Part shown: in pieces, positions 20,782 to 34,768 of the stretch | Layout of the letters: each line of letters opens with the position of its first letter | How positions within the stretch are numbered: the stretch's first letter is position 1 | Assembly: GCA_944990035.1 (NCBI GenBank) | Contig: CALYLX010000084.1 | Coordinates: 248,001-312,000 of the forward strand | Direction of reading: 5' to 3' | Length of the DNA: 64,000 nt | Origin: Clitopilus passeckerianus | Lineage: Eukaryota > Basidiomycota > Agaricomycetes > Agaricales > Entolomataceae | Translations under genes and position numbers: made by a program | Notes under the pieces: model-generated | What the model saw: the letters and a program-made list of their open reading frames with translations, nothing else | Database searches by the model: none | Told to the model about the DNA's origin: nothing

Positions 20782-22992
20782 CTAAGGGATTCTCCACATT
20801 GCAATACCAGCCCTATCTTCATCAATTTCCTCCCCGACCTCCTTGCTTTCCTTTGTTCTGACTGCTGCTACTAGTAGCAAACCCAGCGCCGCCTTGAGTG
20901 CCGTTTTGGGGTCTTTGGCCATACCTCCAAGAGCATCCTGCTCCCCATCTCCGCCAGAAGTTCCTCCAGTACCAAGTTCAACCCTGTCCCAATCGACGCA
21001 AAGATCCAAAAACTCGAAGATGACGTTAACAACGCCCCCAAACCTGGAGCTAGGGCCCCCGCCCACTTCGATGGTCCGCTCCTTAGACAGATCACCAGTC
21101 GCAGGGAGCTTCAATTCCCAGAGCTTCTCCAGTGTGAGGCAGTCCCATGCGACCAATGGAGCACCGGTTTTGACTGGGACCACTATGGCTGGGCACCCAT
21201 TACAGAGGACATACTTCATAACACTTTCGTGTGGTCTTGCGCTGGTTGTCCAGAGCTTTCTATGCGGTTTCAGACCCGCTAAAACGATTACCATCCTTCG
21301 ACGAACAACTTCGGCCTTGGTGGCATCTGGAATTGGTGTTTCATGACTGGGCGCAGCCCCAGGGCTATATGAGTTTGACTCGGGGGTAGGCGCTCGGTTG
21401 AATAAAGACGATATTCGATGATCGCCCATCTTCCCGCTAGGCGGTGATGAAGCTGTAGATCCTTCTGACGGGGAAGGACTACGGGATCGATCGAGGAATC
21501 CAGAGAGCCTATGGAAGCGATGCTCCCGGACTGGGGATTGTTCATGCCCGCTGGGTGCTGTTGGTTGTTCTGTGGTTGGAACAGGCCCCGGTGGGCCACA
21601 AAGGCTAATCACCAGAGCGGATTCTGCTAACAATGTTTCCCCGATTCTGTAGTCACCTATACATAGGTCATATCAGCGTCAGAAAGAAGAAGAGTAAGAT
21701 AATGATGGGAAATGTTCTCCGAGCCACCCAATCAGCCTCCCATAAAAGTACAGGCGTTGAGGTAATACTACTGATAGGCATGAACTTACCTTGTAGAAAA
21801 GGACCATGACAAAAGATTATATCCGACTTCATGTTTCTCGGTATGACCGGTCGTCGCGCGCTTGCATAAAGATAAGGGGAGAACCATCCTTTTTCGACGG
21901 CAAGGTACTCTTTGACATTGCTGAGCAGAGTTGTATCTCTAATTGCATCGGCTTGATAAACTGTAGTCGTAAAGTTGAGAGCCTTACAATCACTCACGGA
22001 TGCACCGAACTGCGATAGAATCCCAATGCAGCGTCTTCGTGAACATGTTTGAACATCAGTGTTATCAAAAGTTCCTTGGTGCCAGTTGTTTCAAGTCGCT
22101 GGGAGTGGATCGGAATGATATGGTTCAACGTCTTCTTCGTCCCTTCTTTGAAGGCAAATTCGAAACCTTTGTTGACCCCCGCCTCAACCACAATGCTGTC
22201 CCCTATTGCGGACGTTACAGCGTCTGCCATCGGGCCCATCCTGTATACGGAACAAGTATGAGCACATCATCAGAGATCTAGGACTAAAAAGTGGAGACAA
22301 CATTCTCATTGGTGAGAACGTGATCAAATCACCGTGCTGCGAGCACTCTAACCTGAAACAGCAAAGAGTAAATGGGACTTACGCAGGTGCAGCAACAGCA
22401 GCCACTCCTCCCTGATTGAAGGAACAAGTACCATGATCATCATCGGCGATGAGAGACCGATATACGAAGAGGGCGGGATAAGCTCACGGTGGCGACCACA
22501 ATGGTGTGTACAACTACGTCACGGAAGCGAATGCAAGGTAGGGATAACGGAGACGAGTCACCCCACTAGAACACGTAGAGAACTTCAGACAAGTTCATCA
22601 GAACAGAAAACAGAAGAAATCTTCAAACATGACCCAGGCCCTGTTCGTCCGCATTCAGGAAGCAACAAGCGAATATCCAAGCGAGATAACAGATGAGGGG
22701 AAGGCTTACAGGAGAAAGACAGATGACGGTGCTTCCTGTCGCTCGCAAGGACTCGTAGGAAGACATTACAATTCTTCCCGTCATTGACTAGGAGATGAAC
22801 ACCTCAGAATTATTCAAGGAGATTCGATTGACAAGTAAAAGCTTAATAGACATTCCCCAATTCCGGCAAAAGCACAAGTCATGAGAAGCGGGATTTTGGG
22901 GAAATACTCACCCCTGCTAACTTCCTCACAATCCAGGCCGCTTCTATTTCCTGCTCTCCAGTATCATGATGAAGGGGCGAGGATGTAGCCAT
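20782..22992 (-). CDS. Conserved-looking multi-exon protein, function not recognised
   Basis: A probable start at 22992 (MATSSPLHHDTGEQEIE) is followed by an intron at about 22910 and small exons, one around 22390-22415 (GVAAVAAPA). Longer ones follow: 22239-22013 (MADAVTSAIGDSIVVEAG), about 21950-21790 (LLSNVKEYLAVEKGWFSPY, then PRNMKSDIIFCHGPFLQ) and 21633-20782. The last exon has a Ser/Pro linker and an ordered end with WDCLTLEKLWELKLP and a small-residue stretch KAALGLLLVAAV. I do not recognise a family. The early Ala/Gly-rich part could be a membrane-associating helix. Exon borders are approximate. Confidence 0.55.
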
Positions 22993-23437
22993 TGTGTTTA
23001 GGATGCTTATGATGGTACCCGAGAAACCAGAGAGAGCTGCACTGCCTCATGACCAAACCTGAGACTCATCTCACGAATTCACGATCCCGTCGGGATATCC
23101 TGAGCTATCTCCATTTTCTGCCCGCTTCACACCCGATCCGAAAGAGTCGTGTCCAAAAAGTTCCATTTAGACGATTGTACATCATACCATGTTACTGGGC
23201 TCGTTGAGGCCCTCCTTTTTCAAACTAATCCCACCGTTATATCCACAGCGCGTGTGCCTCCTCTGCTCAGCGCTCAGTCAACTACCCAGCAGCCAAAGAG
23301 CATTAAATAAAGACTCTGTTGAATGAGTCACGAACATCCGCAAAAAATCAAGGACGTTGAAGATCCCATTCTCCCGACAGCTTGGCGAGGGCTCGTTGAG
23401 GCCATCGATAGATAATCAGGGTATATGATAGAAGAAA

Positions 23438-25320
<1,883 letters not shown>

Positions 25321-25505
25321 TTTTATTGACGATAATAGGTCGTTGAATGTGGTGGTTTAATGTGAGGCGACTTCAAAATTTTATCAGGCGTTTTATTCCT
25401 CGCGCACGTGATCGGCGTCTGGGGTCGAATGATCGGTGACATGTTTGGCGGAACTCGGAGGGTACTCATTGGCTTGACAAGAGCTGTCAAGCAAGCCAGA
25501 AGTTT
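25321..25505. promoter_or_regulatory. Short shared promoter interval between SAH1 and SOM1-like genes
   Basis: The two start codons face away from each other across 185 bp, so both promoters and 5' leaders must fit here. I saw no TATA box that I would defend. The role is inferred from position only. Confidence 0.45.
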
Positions 25506-25962
25506 ATGGCTTCTACACAACAACAGGACGAAAAAATATTGCAGCCACAGGCTCAGAAGAGAGGCTGCTATATAGCCGAGATCCTCCAATACACCTGCGA
25601 CGAAGCTACAACTTCAGACTACAGACGCCAGACTCGATGTTTTCCAATTCCCCGTCTTTTCCGTATGTCAGTAAATTCCCAATTAGCCTCATAACTAGTT
25701 CACAGCTGGAACTGCTTCTGTGCCTTCTTGCAGATGTGAAGGGAAGCCTTCAATTGAAATAACGAGATTCGTTGACATCAATATGGGGACGGGAGAAATT
25801 CACGTCCCAACGGAAGGGTCTGGACGCTCACATTTCTTTCCACCAACAATTTCTGATTTGCTCTACTTGTTCAGGGAGATCGCTCGCCAAATCAATGCCA
25901 AACCATGGCGAAACGTGGCTCGCAATCCGACTGTGATCGATCCAGACTCGTCCGCAGAGTAA
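25506..25962 (+). CDS. SOM1: Som1-like mitochondrial inner membrane peptidase factor
   Basis: Two exons, 25506-25666 and 25734-25962, join to 129 residues. The splice uses GTCAGT at 25667 and CAG at 25733. This junction creates RCFPIPRLFRIC followed by EGKPSIEITR. The pattern of an early Cys (GCYIAEILQYTC), then C-F-P-x-x-R-L-F-x-x-C, then an E-[IV]-T motif matches the Som1 family, whose yeast member works with the inner membrane peptidase (Imp1/Imp2) in processing imported proteins. The Cys spacing suggests an intermembrane-space fold, although this is inference. It is longer than yeast Som1 (74 aa) because of N- and C-terminal extensions. Confidence 0.7.
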
Positions 25963-27096
25963 AACACAATTCATACAGGTGGTTAATCTTGATCCCGGGC
26001 CAGGAGCCGTAGAAAGTCCTAAGTGTAGTTCGGCTTTCTTGCCGCCTCGCCTCTCTTTCCCACAACTCCCTCAAACCCCACCTAAACACAGACTCTCATG
26101 GATTATGCGCAGGTAATTGTGCAGCATGCACGCATAGGTTACCGACGTGGGAGGGACTCGAGTATCTGTGGCGTACTTTGGCCGATCATACTCATGCGTT
26201 GAAACAAGGCACATTCAATCGGAATCTTTCCTGGAGTTGGAGTGGTGACTTGCTTACTTGTGGTTCTCATTCACCACGTAGAATGATTTCTTGTTTGATC
26301 CAGACCAGTTTATTCTGGACACTCGGAGAATGCCCAGAACCTAGTAGTGATACCCATGATCTTGACGAATCAATTTGGACCATGTTTTTCTATCAAATGA
26401 ACAAATGCTAAAACAGAGAGAAAGATCTAGGTGACAGAATCTATCGCCAGGAGATCAGGGCCCCGGCGGCTAGTCTGCAATTCGATCCTCAGGCCATTGA
26501 TTCTCGAAAACAATCAGTGAATCATCCAACTACAGGTTTGCATCGGGAAGGACTGCGTTTGTTGCTATTATTTGCTTCTGTTTGCCAACAGCTTCTGAAA
26601 CATGCCAACTCTATTGGGTTCCAACGACTGGCGTCTGCGTGGCCAAATGGAAGCGACAAGCGTAAAGCTCTGAAGCTTGTAGCTTTCAAAGCCTCTCCAA
26701 GAACGCACAGAACTTCTCTCTAAGCAAAGTTCTACTCCTTTTTAAAAAAGAAATTCCAATTCGGCAAGTTTCTCTCAGGACTCGAGCGGGCCGCCTCAGG
26801 ACTATCAAATCGTTTCCGCAACTCGCTAAGGAAGTCGGCATCATTTCAGTTCCATCACTCACAGCCTGTTGTCTCCTCACGCTGCATATCCTTAATAGTC
26901 GCCATGCAATGGAACACTTACCCCTTCGCAACTTACTCTGATGCATCTTTACGCGACCATTTGACCGGATCCATTACCCCAGCTACACAAGTTCATACAG
27001 AAATCGCCTGCACTGCCATTGGTTAATCACCAACCTCGCAAAGCAAGAAATAAGCACGGCTAGCTTTTCTCCTGGACTTGAACCACCAACATAAAA
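25963..27096. other. Intergenic stretch of about 1.1 kb, no supported gene
   Basis: Only short unrelated frames are present on either strand. I found no domain motif, terminal repeat or tRNA-like fold. The right part should include the promoter of the gene at 27097. Confidence 0.4.
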
Positions 27097-28336
27097 TGGA
27101 GTCCTCCGACCCCTCAAAACCATCGACATCTCCCCCTAAAACGGAGTCTTCCCCAACGCTCACACTCGTCCGTCGGCGACATACTGTGACCGACTCCACC
27201 CCGAACTCTAAACGAGTACGCCCCTACCCTCTTCCTCAAGAAAGACCATCGCGTTCATCTATAATGTCAAGCACCCATTCCTGGTCCGTTGCCTCACCTC
27301 GAGCAACCCATACCCGCCCACAATCAATCCAACGTAATTCTGCCGAGGAATCCTCTTATCAAATGTATTCTGGCATGCCGGTGCGTATCATAGTTTATAA
27401 CGAAGTACATCTTCCTCATCTTGCAAACAGGAAGCCTATAGTCCAATGCCATCCATTCGCCCCACAACTTCAAGTTCGTTGAGCAACGCCATGGGCAGCC
27501 AAACGTCATTAGCTCCACACTCACGGACCAGTCGCTCACCTGAGAACATGTACCCTTGGGACTCAGGCTCAAGCATGCCGATGAACTCTCAAGCACCCTT
27601 CCCAGCGCAATCCGCGGCCTATCCTGGTGTTGCAGGCATGAACAACGTCTTCCACGATCAACAAATCTTGTTTGATCAGCGCAACCCTTCCCCCGAATCC
27701 AATGGCTCTTCATCATCTCATCTTAACATGGCCTACGCTGGCGGTCACCGCAGCCACTCCTCTATGAGCTACAACATGCCATCGTCTTCCGACCCAAGGC
27801 ACCTTGAGGCTGAGCTGCATTCCTTGCGGCGGCGAGTTCGTGAACTGGAGGCTGAGTGCAAAACGCTGCGCAAATCTGGCACAGGTGCCGCCACCGGGAC
27901 TCCATCGCCACCACAGTCCTCCAACTTCCGAGCCTCCTGGAAGGCAAGAACCGATGCACGTAAACGGATCTTTTGTTCCCTGAACAGAGCCGGCAATGCT
28001 TTATGCGCATGGCATGACTCTCGCCGAGAGCGCCGGGCTTACCCGCCTCGGAACGCACCCGCTGGATACCTGAACTGTGGTTGCACCCATGAAGAAGCCC
28101 TCTTCGAAGAGAGCTTAGCCCGACATGGTGTTGGCAGCTACCATCCTGGAGAAAATGTTCGCATGGACCCAGCCTTGCGTAACCCTCTCCTCAAACTACT
28201 CCAGACGCGCTACGGCTACCGAGATGGCGACTTCGAGCGAGATGCCACCACAGGAGAATGGGTCGCAGGCGAAGGGCACTCACACTGGGAACAACAAGCT
28301 CACAGCGGATCTCGCCCAAAACGCACTGAACATTAA
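27097..28336 (+). CDS. Ser/Pro-rich protein with coiled coil and a highly ordered C-terminal region, function not recognised
   Basis: The start at 27097 (MESSDPSKPSTSPP) is preferred over an upstream in-frame ATG at 27078. A 50-nt intron at 27381-27430 joins SGMP to EAYSPMPSIRP in frame. The first two thirds are disordered. A short leucine-heptad segment follows (LEAELHSLRRRVRELEAE). The last 150 residues are dense in conserved-looking residues: FCSLNRAGNALCAWHDSRRE, then AYPPRNAPAGYLNCGCTHEE and MDPALRNPLLKLLQTRYGYR. The Cys and His pairs (CAWH, CGCTH) could bind metal. I believe this C-terminal block is widespread in basidiomycetes, but I cannot name its function. Confidence 0.75.
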
Positions 28337-28816
28337 TTCTCCCTCTGGATTGCTCACGGATATAATGACCTTTTACGCTTGGTTTTTGACGGACCTCGTT
28401 ACGTGACGGACTCATCATATATATGAGATTACGACGACACATCCCCTTCGCATTCTTACTACGATATAGGTTGCTACATATTTCGTTTTCCTGCATTCAC
28501 ATCACCATCTTCATTGCACGGCTCTTAAATTATTATAACTTATTTATTTGCATTTTCCCGTTTTTGCACTGTATCAACGTTGTCTTCCCAGCACTTGTAC
28601 CCATACATACTGGCATGCTTAGACTTGTATCCCTGCTCTCCTGTAGCTACTTGCATTGTTGTCGAGCAAACAAAATATTACGATCTGAAGCTAGAACATT
28701 CCTTGTTTGTTGAAAAAGTAAAAGGAAGTGACGGGCCTGTCACCACAGTTTCGATGCGCATATATGCACTCTTTCGCTCCTGCCCTCATCTCGAGCCTTC
28801 CTTCTGCGCGACTACG
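28337..28816. other. Intergenic stretch, no supported gene
   Basis: T-rich sequence between two plus-strand genes. It should contain the terminator of the first and the promoter of the KAR5-like gene. An in-frame ATG at 28754 would lengthen the KAR5-like protein but would place 21 residues before the signal peptide. Confidence 0.4.
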
Positions 28817-31239
28817 ATGTTTGGTAGATTCCTAATCCTTCAGTGTATTATAACTGGCTCTCTTGCTTCATTATGGCCGGACAAGAGAACGCGACCTGCC
28901 GACATCGGAAGAAGATGGTCTGGAACTAGTGGTTAGTATCTACAACGCCAAAGCCAAGCTTAGCATCAATTATTCTGGCTACTGGGTGCTTCAGGAAATA
29001 ACGCAGAGTTGCAAGATATCTCATCCCTCCTTCAAAGTCACGGTATTACCAATTGGAAAACGCTGTGTACAACGGAACTGACTGAGGTTTTCAGAGTCTC
29101 TGGAGAAATACGCCCACAGATCGGATTGCTTCCTGCAGGCAGCCAATACCATTCGCAGCCGGTGCGGAGACTTGGAGATGAATGAGCCAGAGAGGGTCGA
29201 CGGTCAGCAATTGACTCTTCGTCGAATAGGGCACGCTCATGGCGCATATAGCTGGGATCAGGATGACGTTATGCGAGCTATCCACTGCAAGCCACCCCTC
29301 TGTGCCTATGGAATGTGTGCCGTTCACTGCTGCGGCACAACTGGTAGTAGACGATCCTTCCGCTGAAAGCTTGAGGGGTAGCTGTGTCGAGTGAGTTATA
29401 GATCTGTCTCGTGGCAGGTCGCAAATAACAAATGGTACCTTTTCTTCGAGTGCATTCGCCCGCAGTGCCCAGTTCTGGTCCAGTTATTCGGGCTATCTCA
29501 GAGAAGTTCGTGAGTATCAAATACCCTCTAGCCTTTGATCATTCACTTATACGATCCATGAAAGCCCAACTATGCTTTGCATTTCGACGATGGAACGATA
29601 TTGGTTTACTTCCTCGCATAACCCCTTTCGTTACACCGCTGATGAGATTCATTCGCAGATGCGGCTCGAGAAATCTATCGAAATATCACCCTTGAATCTT
29701 CCAGTTTGCTGCATCAGATGTTATCCCATGAATCCGAGTTCGACGAGATATTACTCGCATTCCATCAGCGCTTGGAGGTAAGGCGATTATCCCAGCGCTG
29801 GGCCCAACGTTCCTAATTCAGGATCTGCCAGGACCTGCAGGCATACACATCACGCATCGACAGCGCCGCCGAGGGCATGAACGCAATGCCCGACAGGTTT
29901 CGGCTTTTGGTGGATCAGAGTCGTGACGAGGTTACTGAACAGCTTGGATCGGCGCGGTCTGATGGGACTGATACACTTTAATTGAACAGATCTTGAAGCT
30001 ATTCGGAAATCAAATGGCTACTTTGGCAAAAGCACACGAAACCCGAGAACTTTCTATTTTGAATCAAGTAAGGCCCATCTGCGAGGAGTGGACGCTAATT
30101 CCCGAGCATTGATAGGCCGGAGCCACTTTGGAAATAACTGCGCAAAAGGTTTCCAATGGGTTCCAATCGTTTCACTTGACTGCGATCTACTAACCTGTGG
30201 TTTTCAGCATTCGAATGAGCTGAAGTCTCTCCTACTCACCGTCCAGTCGACTCTTGGTGATGGTCTGAGCTCTGCACTATCGACTCTGCATTTCCACGTG
30301 GATCGGTTAGCGATCAATCTGGTCCGTCCAACCAGCAGACCAGGTGTGGCGCAAAGGCTGTGTCCCTGACCACAGATCATCTTTTCAGAATTCGATCGAT
30401 CAGACTATTCTCAGGCAAGGCGAAAAGCTGGAAAATCTAACAGAGGTACGAGCAACTGTCTCCACGTACTGGCGAGACTACTACGTGTCTTCGCTCAGCT
30501 GATCTATCAGACAACGTCATCTACGGCCGAGATGTTGAGTTTAATGGACTTGGCAACTCAAGAGACTGGTGTACTAAGAGACGATCAACAAGCCTTGCAC
30601 TCTGAGCTATTCCATCTCGGCAGTATCATATCTAATCTGTCAGCCACGGCCCATGAGGAACAGGAGAAGTTCGCAAACGCGTCGTCTACGATGATCGAAC
30701 GTGCTCTTCACGGCTCCAGTCGTTCTTTGCTTCCACTGATTCTCGAATGGAGCCTGCTCTACCTCTTCAAGGGTTAGCACTTTCTAAGGGCTCTCGAACT
30801 ACACTCACTATCCTTACTTCAGTGGATGCTGCCTCCATGAAGCATGTTTGGGACCATGCTGCATTCCGAATTTTTGCCTGCTCTCTTCTTTGGTTAGCTC
30901 GGACGTTTGCGTCATCAGCCATAGTAGAGTACTTGGTAATTCCGGAGTTCAAGTCGGCACTAATGTCGTTGTAGGCTGTCTTGGTCTTTTGCCTTTCTTG
31001 GGGTTGTCGGCTACCTTACCTTCTGCCCTCATACTCGCATCAGTAAGTGAGATAGTTTGATCAGGAAGCAACTCTTCCCCTCACCTTCGTTAAGAGCAAG
31101 AGTGCCTCACATGAAGTCTGAAGACCGCCCATACCAGTTGGCTTGCTCTAATCCACTTTCCGGGCCTACGCATACCTATACACGCCCGAAGAGGACTCGC
31201 GTCTCAAGGATACCACAAAGACTACTCCATACTGGCTGA
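28817..31239 (+). CDS. KAR5: KAR5/Tht1-like nuclear fusion (karyogamy) protein
   Basis: About a dozen short exons join in frame. The signal peptide is MFGRFLILQCIITGSLASLW at 28817. Next comes a Cys-containing luminal domain: HRSDCFLQAANTIRSRCGDL, then VTLCELSTASHPSVPMEC, then SAQFWSSYSGYLREV spliced to PQLCFAFRRWNDI. A coiled-coil part follows (LLHQMLSHESEFDEILLAF, LQAYTSRIDSAAEGM, SLLLTVQSTLGDGLSSAL, LHSELFHLGSIISNL). It ends with hydrophobic segments near 30740-30900 and LSWSFAFLGVVGYLTF at about 30975, and a basic tail ending at 31239. This is the layout of Kar5/Tht1/Brambleberry proteins, which sit in the ER and nuclear envelope and act in fusion of nuclear envelopes after mating. In a basidiomycete it would act at karyogamy in the basidium. 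No single open frame reveals the gene. Confidence 0.8.
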
Positions 31240-31567
31240 TTTATACCCAAACTACGTTCCATACACCAGGCCATTTCATTGTGCCCGAATACTTTTCTCA
31301 AACAAATGCATTATGGAATGCTGCAATAGTATAATACATGCCAGACCAAAGCTGAAACGATTGTAGTAATAAAGGAATGGAAGTGTGAAAAGCCTGTATA
31401 CTCGACAAAATGCAACAAAAGATCAAGAGTGAATAATGATCCCAAAACAAAGAGAATAGCCTCGACTGAGCTGGGAACCCAACCGTACACATGAACAAGA
31501 TTGGTTCGCAGAAATAGAGCAAGGGGGAGGTTCGTAAGGCTACCAATGACCCACCCAAATGACGGTT

Positions 31568-33397
31568 CTACCAATTCCACTCATCCTCGTCCTCCTTCCT
31601 ATCCTTGATTGTAAATGATTCCTTTGGTTGCGGAACCGGAAAATCCTTCCTTGTTAAGCTCGGTCTAATTTCCGGCGTCATTATAGGCGAAGCTTTCATG
31701 AGGCTACCGCCCATGAGGTCATCCGGATCCTCATCAAGGAGAGATGAACTTGTCGTGGTGCAAGCAGTCAAAGGAGGTGTAGAGAGCGGACTGAAATAGG
31801 ACGGTGCCGGCGACTTTCCAGATGGCGAAATAGTCGCGGATAGAGGCGACGGTGACAATACGGAGGCGATGGATTGTGATACATCAGAAAACAGCAGGGA
31901 AGCTCGTTTCTGGCTCTTCGTGAAACTGAATAAATGCAATGAGTTTTGAGAAGGACACATACAGCATCAAAACAACGTACGTTGACCCTTTCTGAAGCTC
32001 CTCGAACTTCTTCCCCACCCACGAACTCACAGGTTGCGCGTTTGTACCAGTCATTAACGACGTAAGTCCGGGCATGGACGCAATCGGCGGGAAAGTGCCA
32101 GTAACAGCACTTGTCCTCCTCCTCTTCTTCTCGTCCTCAATGTCCTCGTCCGTTATTCCGGGAGAAACGCGGCCAACCTCACGCTCGGGAGTCATGACCA
32201 GTGGCGAAGGAGATTTGTTGCCATCCCTGGACTTCCTGCGGTGAAGGTCCGCGCCAAATCGTACTTGTGAATCCTGGGCTCGTTGGCGCCGCTCGTCTCT
32301 CCGGTGTTGCTTGGCGATGAAGGCAGGATTGGGGCTCATGACAGGGGTAGCTCCGGTATCATGAACGATAAGGACGTTCTCGTCTGAGCTACTCCCAATG
32401 CTCCCGTTTGAAGAGATGTGCGATGCGGTCATGGAAGCGGGAGGGGCGGTGTCGGGTATGTCTTCGCCAATAGAAGATTGTGATGACTGCGAGAATCGAG
32501 TAGACTTGGTTGCATAGGTGGATATTGAGGAATTGGAGCTGGAATGCGTCGGCCTAGGGGAGGATCGTAGAGTTTGTAGAGGAACAGCATTCAAATGCGG
32601 GGGTGGTGAAGCGTCTCCGAGAGCAAAGCCTGCAACAAGCCTGCTGACGCCCTGAACACCTTCCTTGATGCCGTCTAGCACGGTTCCTTGAGGGTTGACG
32701 ATAGGGGATGATGCGTTCTCAAAGCCACCCCGGTTCATGATACGCTCCCACTTTCTCTTCACTGGTTGGATGGTGAGATGTCAGAAAGAGCGCAGAGAAG
32801 ATAGGAAGAATATAAGTGATACTCACGCTGCGAGAGCTCTGCTTCATGGGTGGCGAGTTGTGAACGTAGTTCGAGACACATCTCTTCCTTCTGTGCGATA
32901 CTTCTGAGTAACTCCGAGTGCCTGTCGCATTTTAAACATTAGACTATATCCTCAAGAATAAAGAATGCAACTGACTGGTCGACGATCGTAACTGGAGATC
33001 TTTCTGGCGCAGCAGATATGGGAGGCGGGCTCTTCCATTCCTTAGGTGATGTATTACCACTTCCTGACTTCGGCGAGAAGAGCAAAGAATGTCGGGAGCT
33101 TGGCGACAATGGTGTATGTGAGCCATGCTCCACAGAGATATAGGAAATCGAGGACTGTCTCCTGGACAGCGGCTTGATGCTTATGGGAGGTGGGCTCTTA
33201 GAGCTGGAAGGTGTACATGGTGACGAGATATCGAAGCTAGACGAAAGAGGTGCCGTTGAAGGACCTTGCGAGGAAGGAGAATTGCTTCCATCAACGAGCC
33301 GCAATGGTCGCGGACCGCTTGAAATGAATAAGGAATGTCGTTTTGAGGGTGTCTTCATAGTCGTTGACGATGATTCAGACGTTGAAGACCGGCTCAT
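31568..33397 (-). CDS. Ser-rich protein with a coiled-coil segment, possibly of the fungal DUF4048 type
   Basis: Exon 1 starts at 33397 (MSRSSTSESSSTTMK) and is low-complexity Ser/Pro. It splices (about 32985 to 32933) to a helical segment HSELLRSIAQKEEMCLELRS, then QLKRKWERIMNR across a second intron. A long disordered stretch follows. A conserved-looking end reads VSSWVGKKFEELQKGST, an intron of about 90 nt, and FTKSQKRASLLFSDVSQS, ending EDEDEWNW at 31568. The coiled coil plus this WVGKK...FTKSQKRAS block resembles an uncharacterised fungal family that I tentatively equate with DUF4048. No molecular function is known to me. It is convergent with the KAR5-like gene. Confidence 0.65.
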
Positions 33398-33672
33398 CGT
33401 TGCTTATAGAGTAAGGACAGACGGTGACTTTGACGGTCAAGTTCAAGTTACTATGTAGGCTAACGGAGTAAACACCCTAACAACTTTCGGCATCACGCAC
33501 TTAGAAAGGCCGTCCGAGCGTAGAAAACTAAAAAATTCAGAGGGCTGTACTGCGCCAGGGTACGAAATGTCCAATGCAAATGTTCATTTAAAGTCTAAAA
33601 TGGGGTGGACGCTTGTACATTCAACAAGGACCAAGGCTGATAACTTTTGGCGTCATTGACAAGCATCCCAAC

Positions 33673-34089
33673 CTAGTGCTTCCCTGTATCCTCCTTCTCA
33701 GCCTCCGCAATGAAGTTCTTGATGCTAAAGAATTCGTGTTAGTACTTCCTTGATATTATTTGAAGGGAGGGTTCGAAACGTACAACGCCTCTTCATCGCT
33801 ATAACCCGGTGGCATGTCAGTAGGGACCAATGAAAACAATCATATACGACATACCTCGAGCTAGCATTAATGGGCACGGTAGCCTTTGCTGCTTGGACTG
33901 ATCCTGGCCTTGCTTTGGGCTGACTTCCTCCCCTTGTTGCGAGCCATGCACCGCCGAAGGTTGACGCGAGAACTCCGAGAGCAAGGTGCTCGTTCTTGAT
34001 GGCACGGCCGAGGATGGTGCTGAAAAAAGCACACCAGTAATGAGTGCGAAGTTACGACAGAAACGCGAATCAAGAGCTTACTAGGTCAT
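33673..34089 (-). CDS. ATP19: Mitochondrial F1Fo ATP synthase subunit k
   Basis: Four exons, the first only eight bases long (34089-34082, ATGACCTA), join to 79 residues. The protein starts MTYTILGRAIKNEHLALGVL, has a hydrophobic Gly/Ala segment (STFGGAWLAT), and ends SSDEEAFIKNFIAEAEKED. This matches Atp19, a small inner-membrane subunit associated with dimers of the ATP synthase: the yeast protein has the same short N-terminal membrane part and a DEEKFIENY-type tail. The last intron splits the Phe codon between EEA and IKNF. Its size and the micro-exon explain why no open frame shows it. Confidence 0.85.
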
Positions 34090-34768
34090 TGTGTAGAATG
34101 CGGGGTGAGTGAGTTCTGGAAACTTTGGTTTTGACGGGAACGGTTCAGTCTGTATTCGGGTGTTTCCGTTTGCAGACGCGCTCTAAATTTGGTAATGCAA
34201 GTCGGCTCAAGCAAACATGGCTTGATCATAAGGCTCGGTTTCTTTTTCCGCACCTATGAAGAAACGAAATTCTGCCATAAGGACACCTAACAGCACCATG
34301 AAAACATTCAGAAGAGTTATTTCCTATTTTTATCATGTCTCCCATAGATTTCCTCCTTCACTACTCTGGTCCACAACCTACTACCAAAGCCTATTTTGCT
34401 CATAGTTCCAGGGACACGGTAGACTCGCTCATAATGCGTACGCCAACAATCTGTAATCCTCAGGATGCGTAGTATTTTTCTCCGGAACTCCACAATCCGT
34501 GGTTTATCCAGATGCTTGGGATGACTTCCAGCTTTTGCATTTGTCTCTTTTGACGCCTTTCGCACGATTTTTGTGAGAGATACGCAAATCAAAGGCCTAG
34601 GAAACACTCATTCTACCTGACGGACGTGATAATGCATAGGAATGACCCGGGTACCGGCATTATACACTATGAGCGAGTCTACTGTAATCGCATTAGACCC
34701 AGGGTCAAACAATCACTGCAACAAGGAAATTCATAGTGGTCTGCATAAAAGCACAGCATGCGGCCTTC
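34090..34768. other. Intergenic stretch with a small inverted repeat
   Basis: No supported gene. The 14-base string ATGAGCGAGTCTAC at about 34668 has its reverse complement at about 34420. A second imperfect palindrome, GACCCGGG and CCCAGGGTC, brackets 34643-34709. These may be debris of a small element; no target duplication was found. Confidence 0.35.

Noticed and set aside
34317..34607. A 96-residue minus-strand frame upstream of the F-box-like gene.
   Set aside because: It is basic and irregular, has no motif, and includes one arm of the local inverted repeat, so it is more likely chance than a gene.
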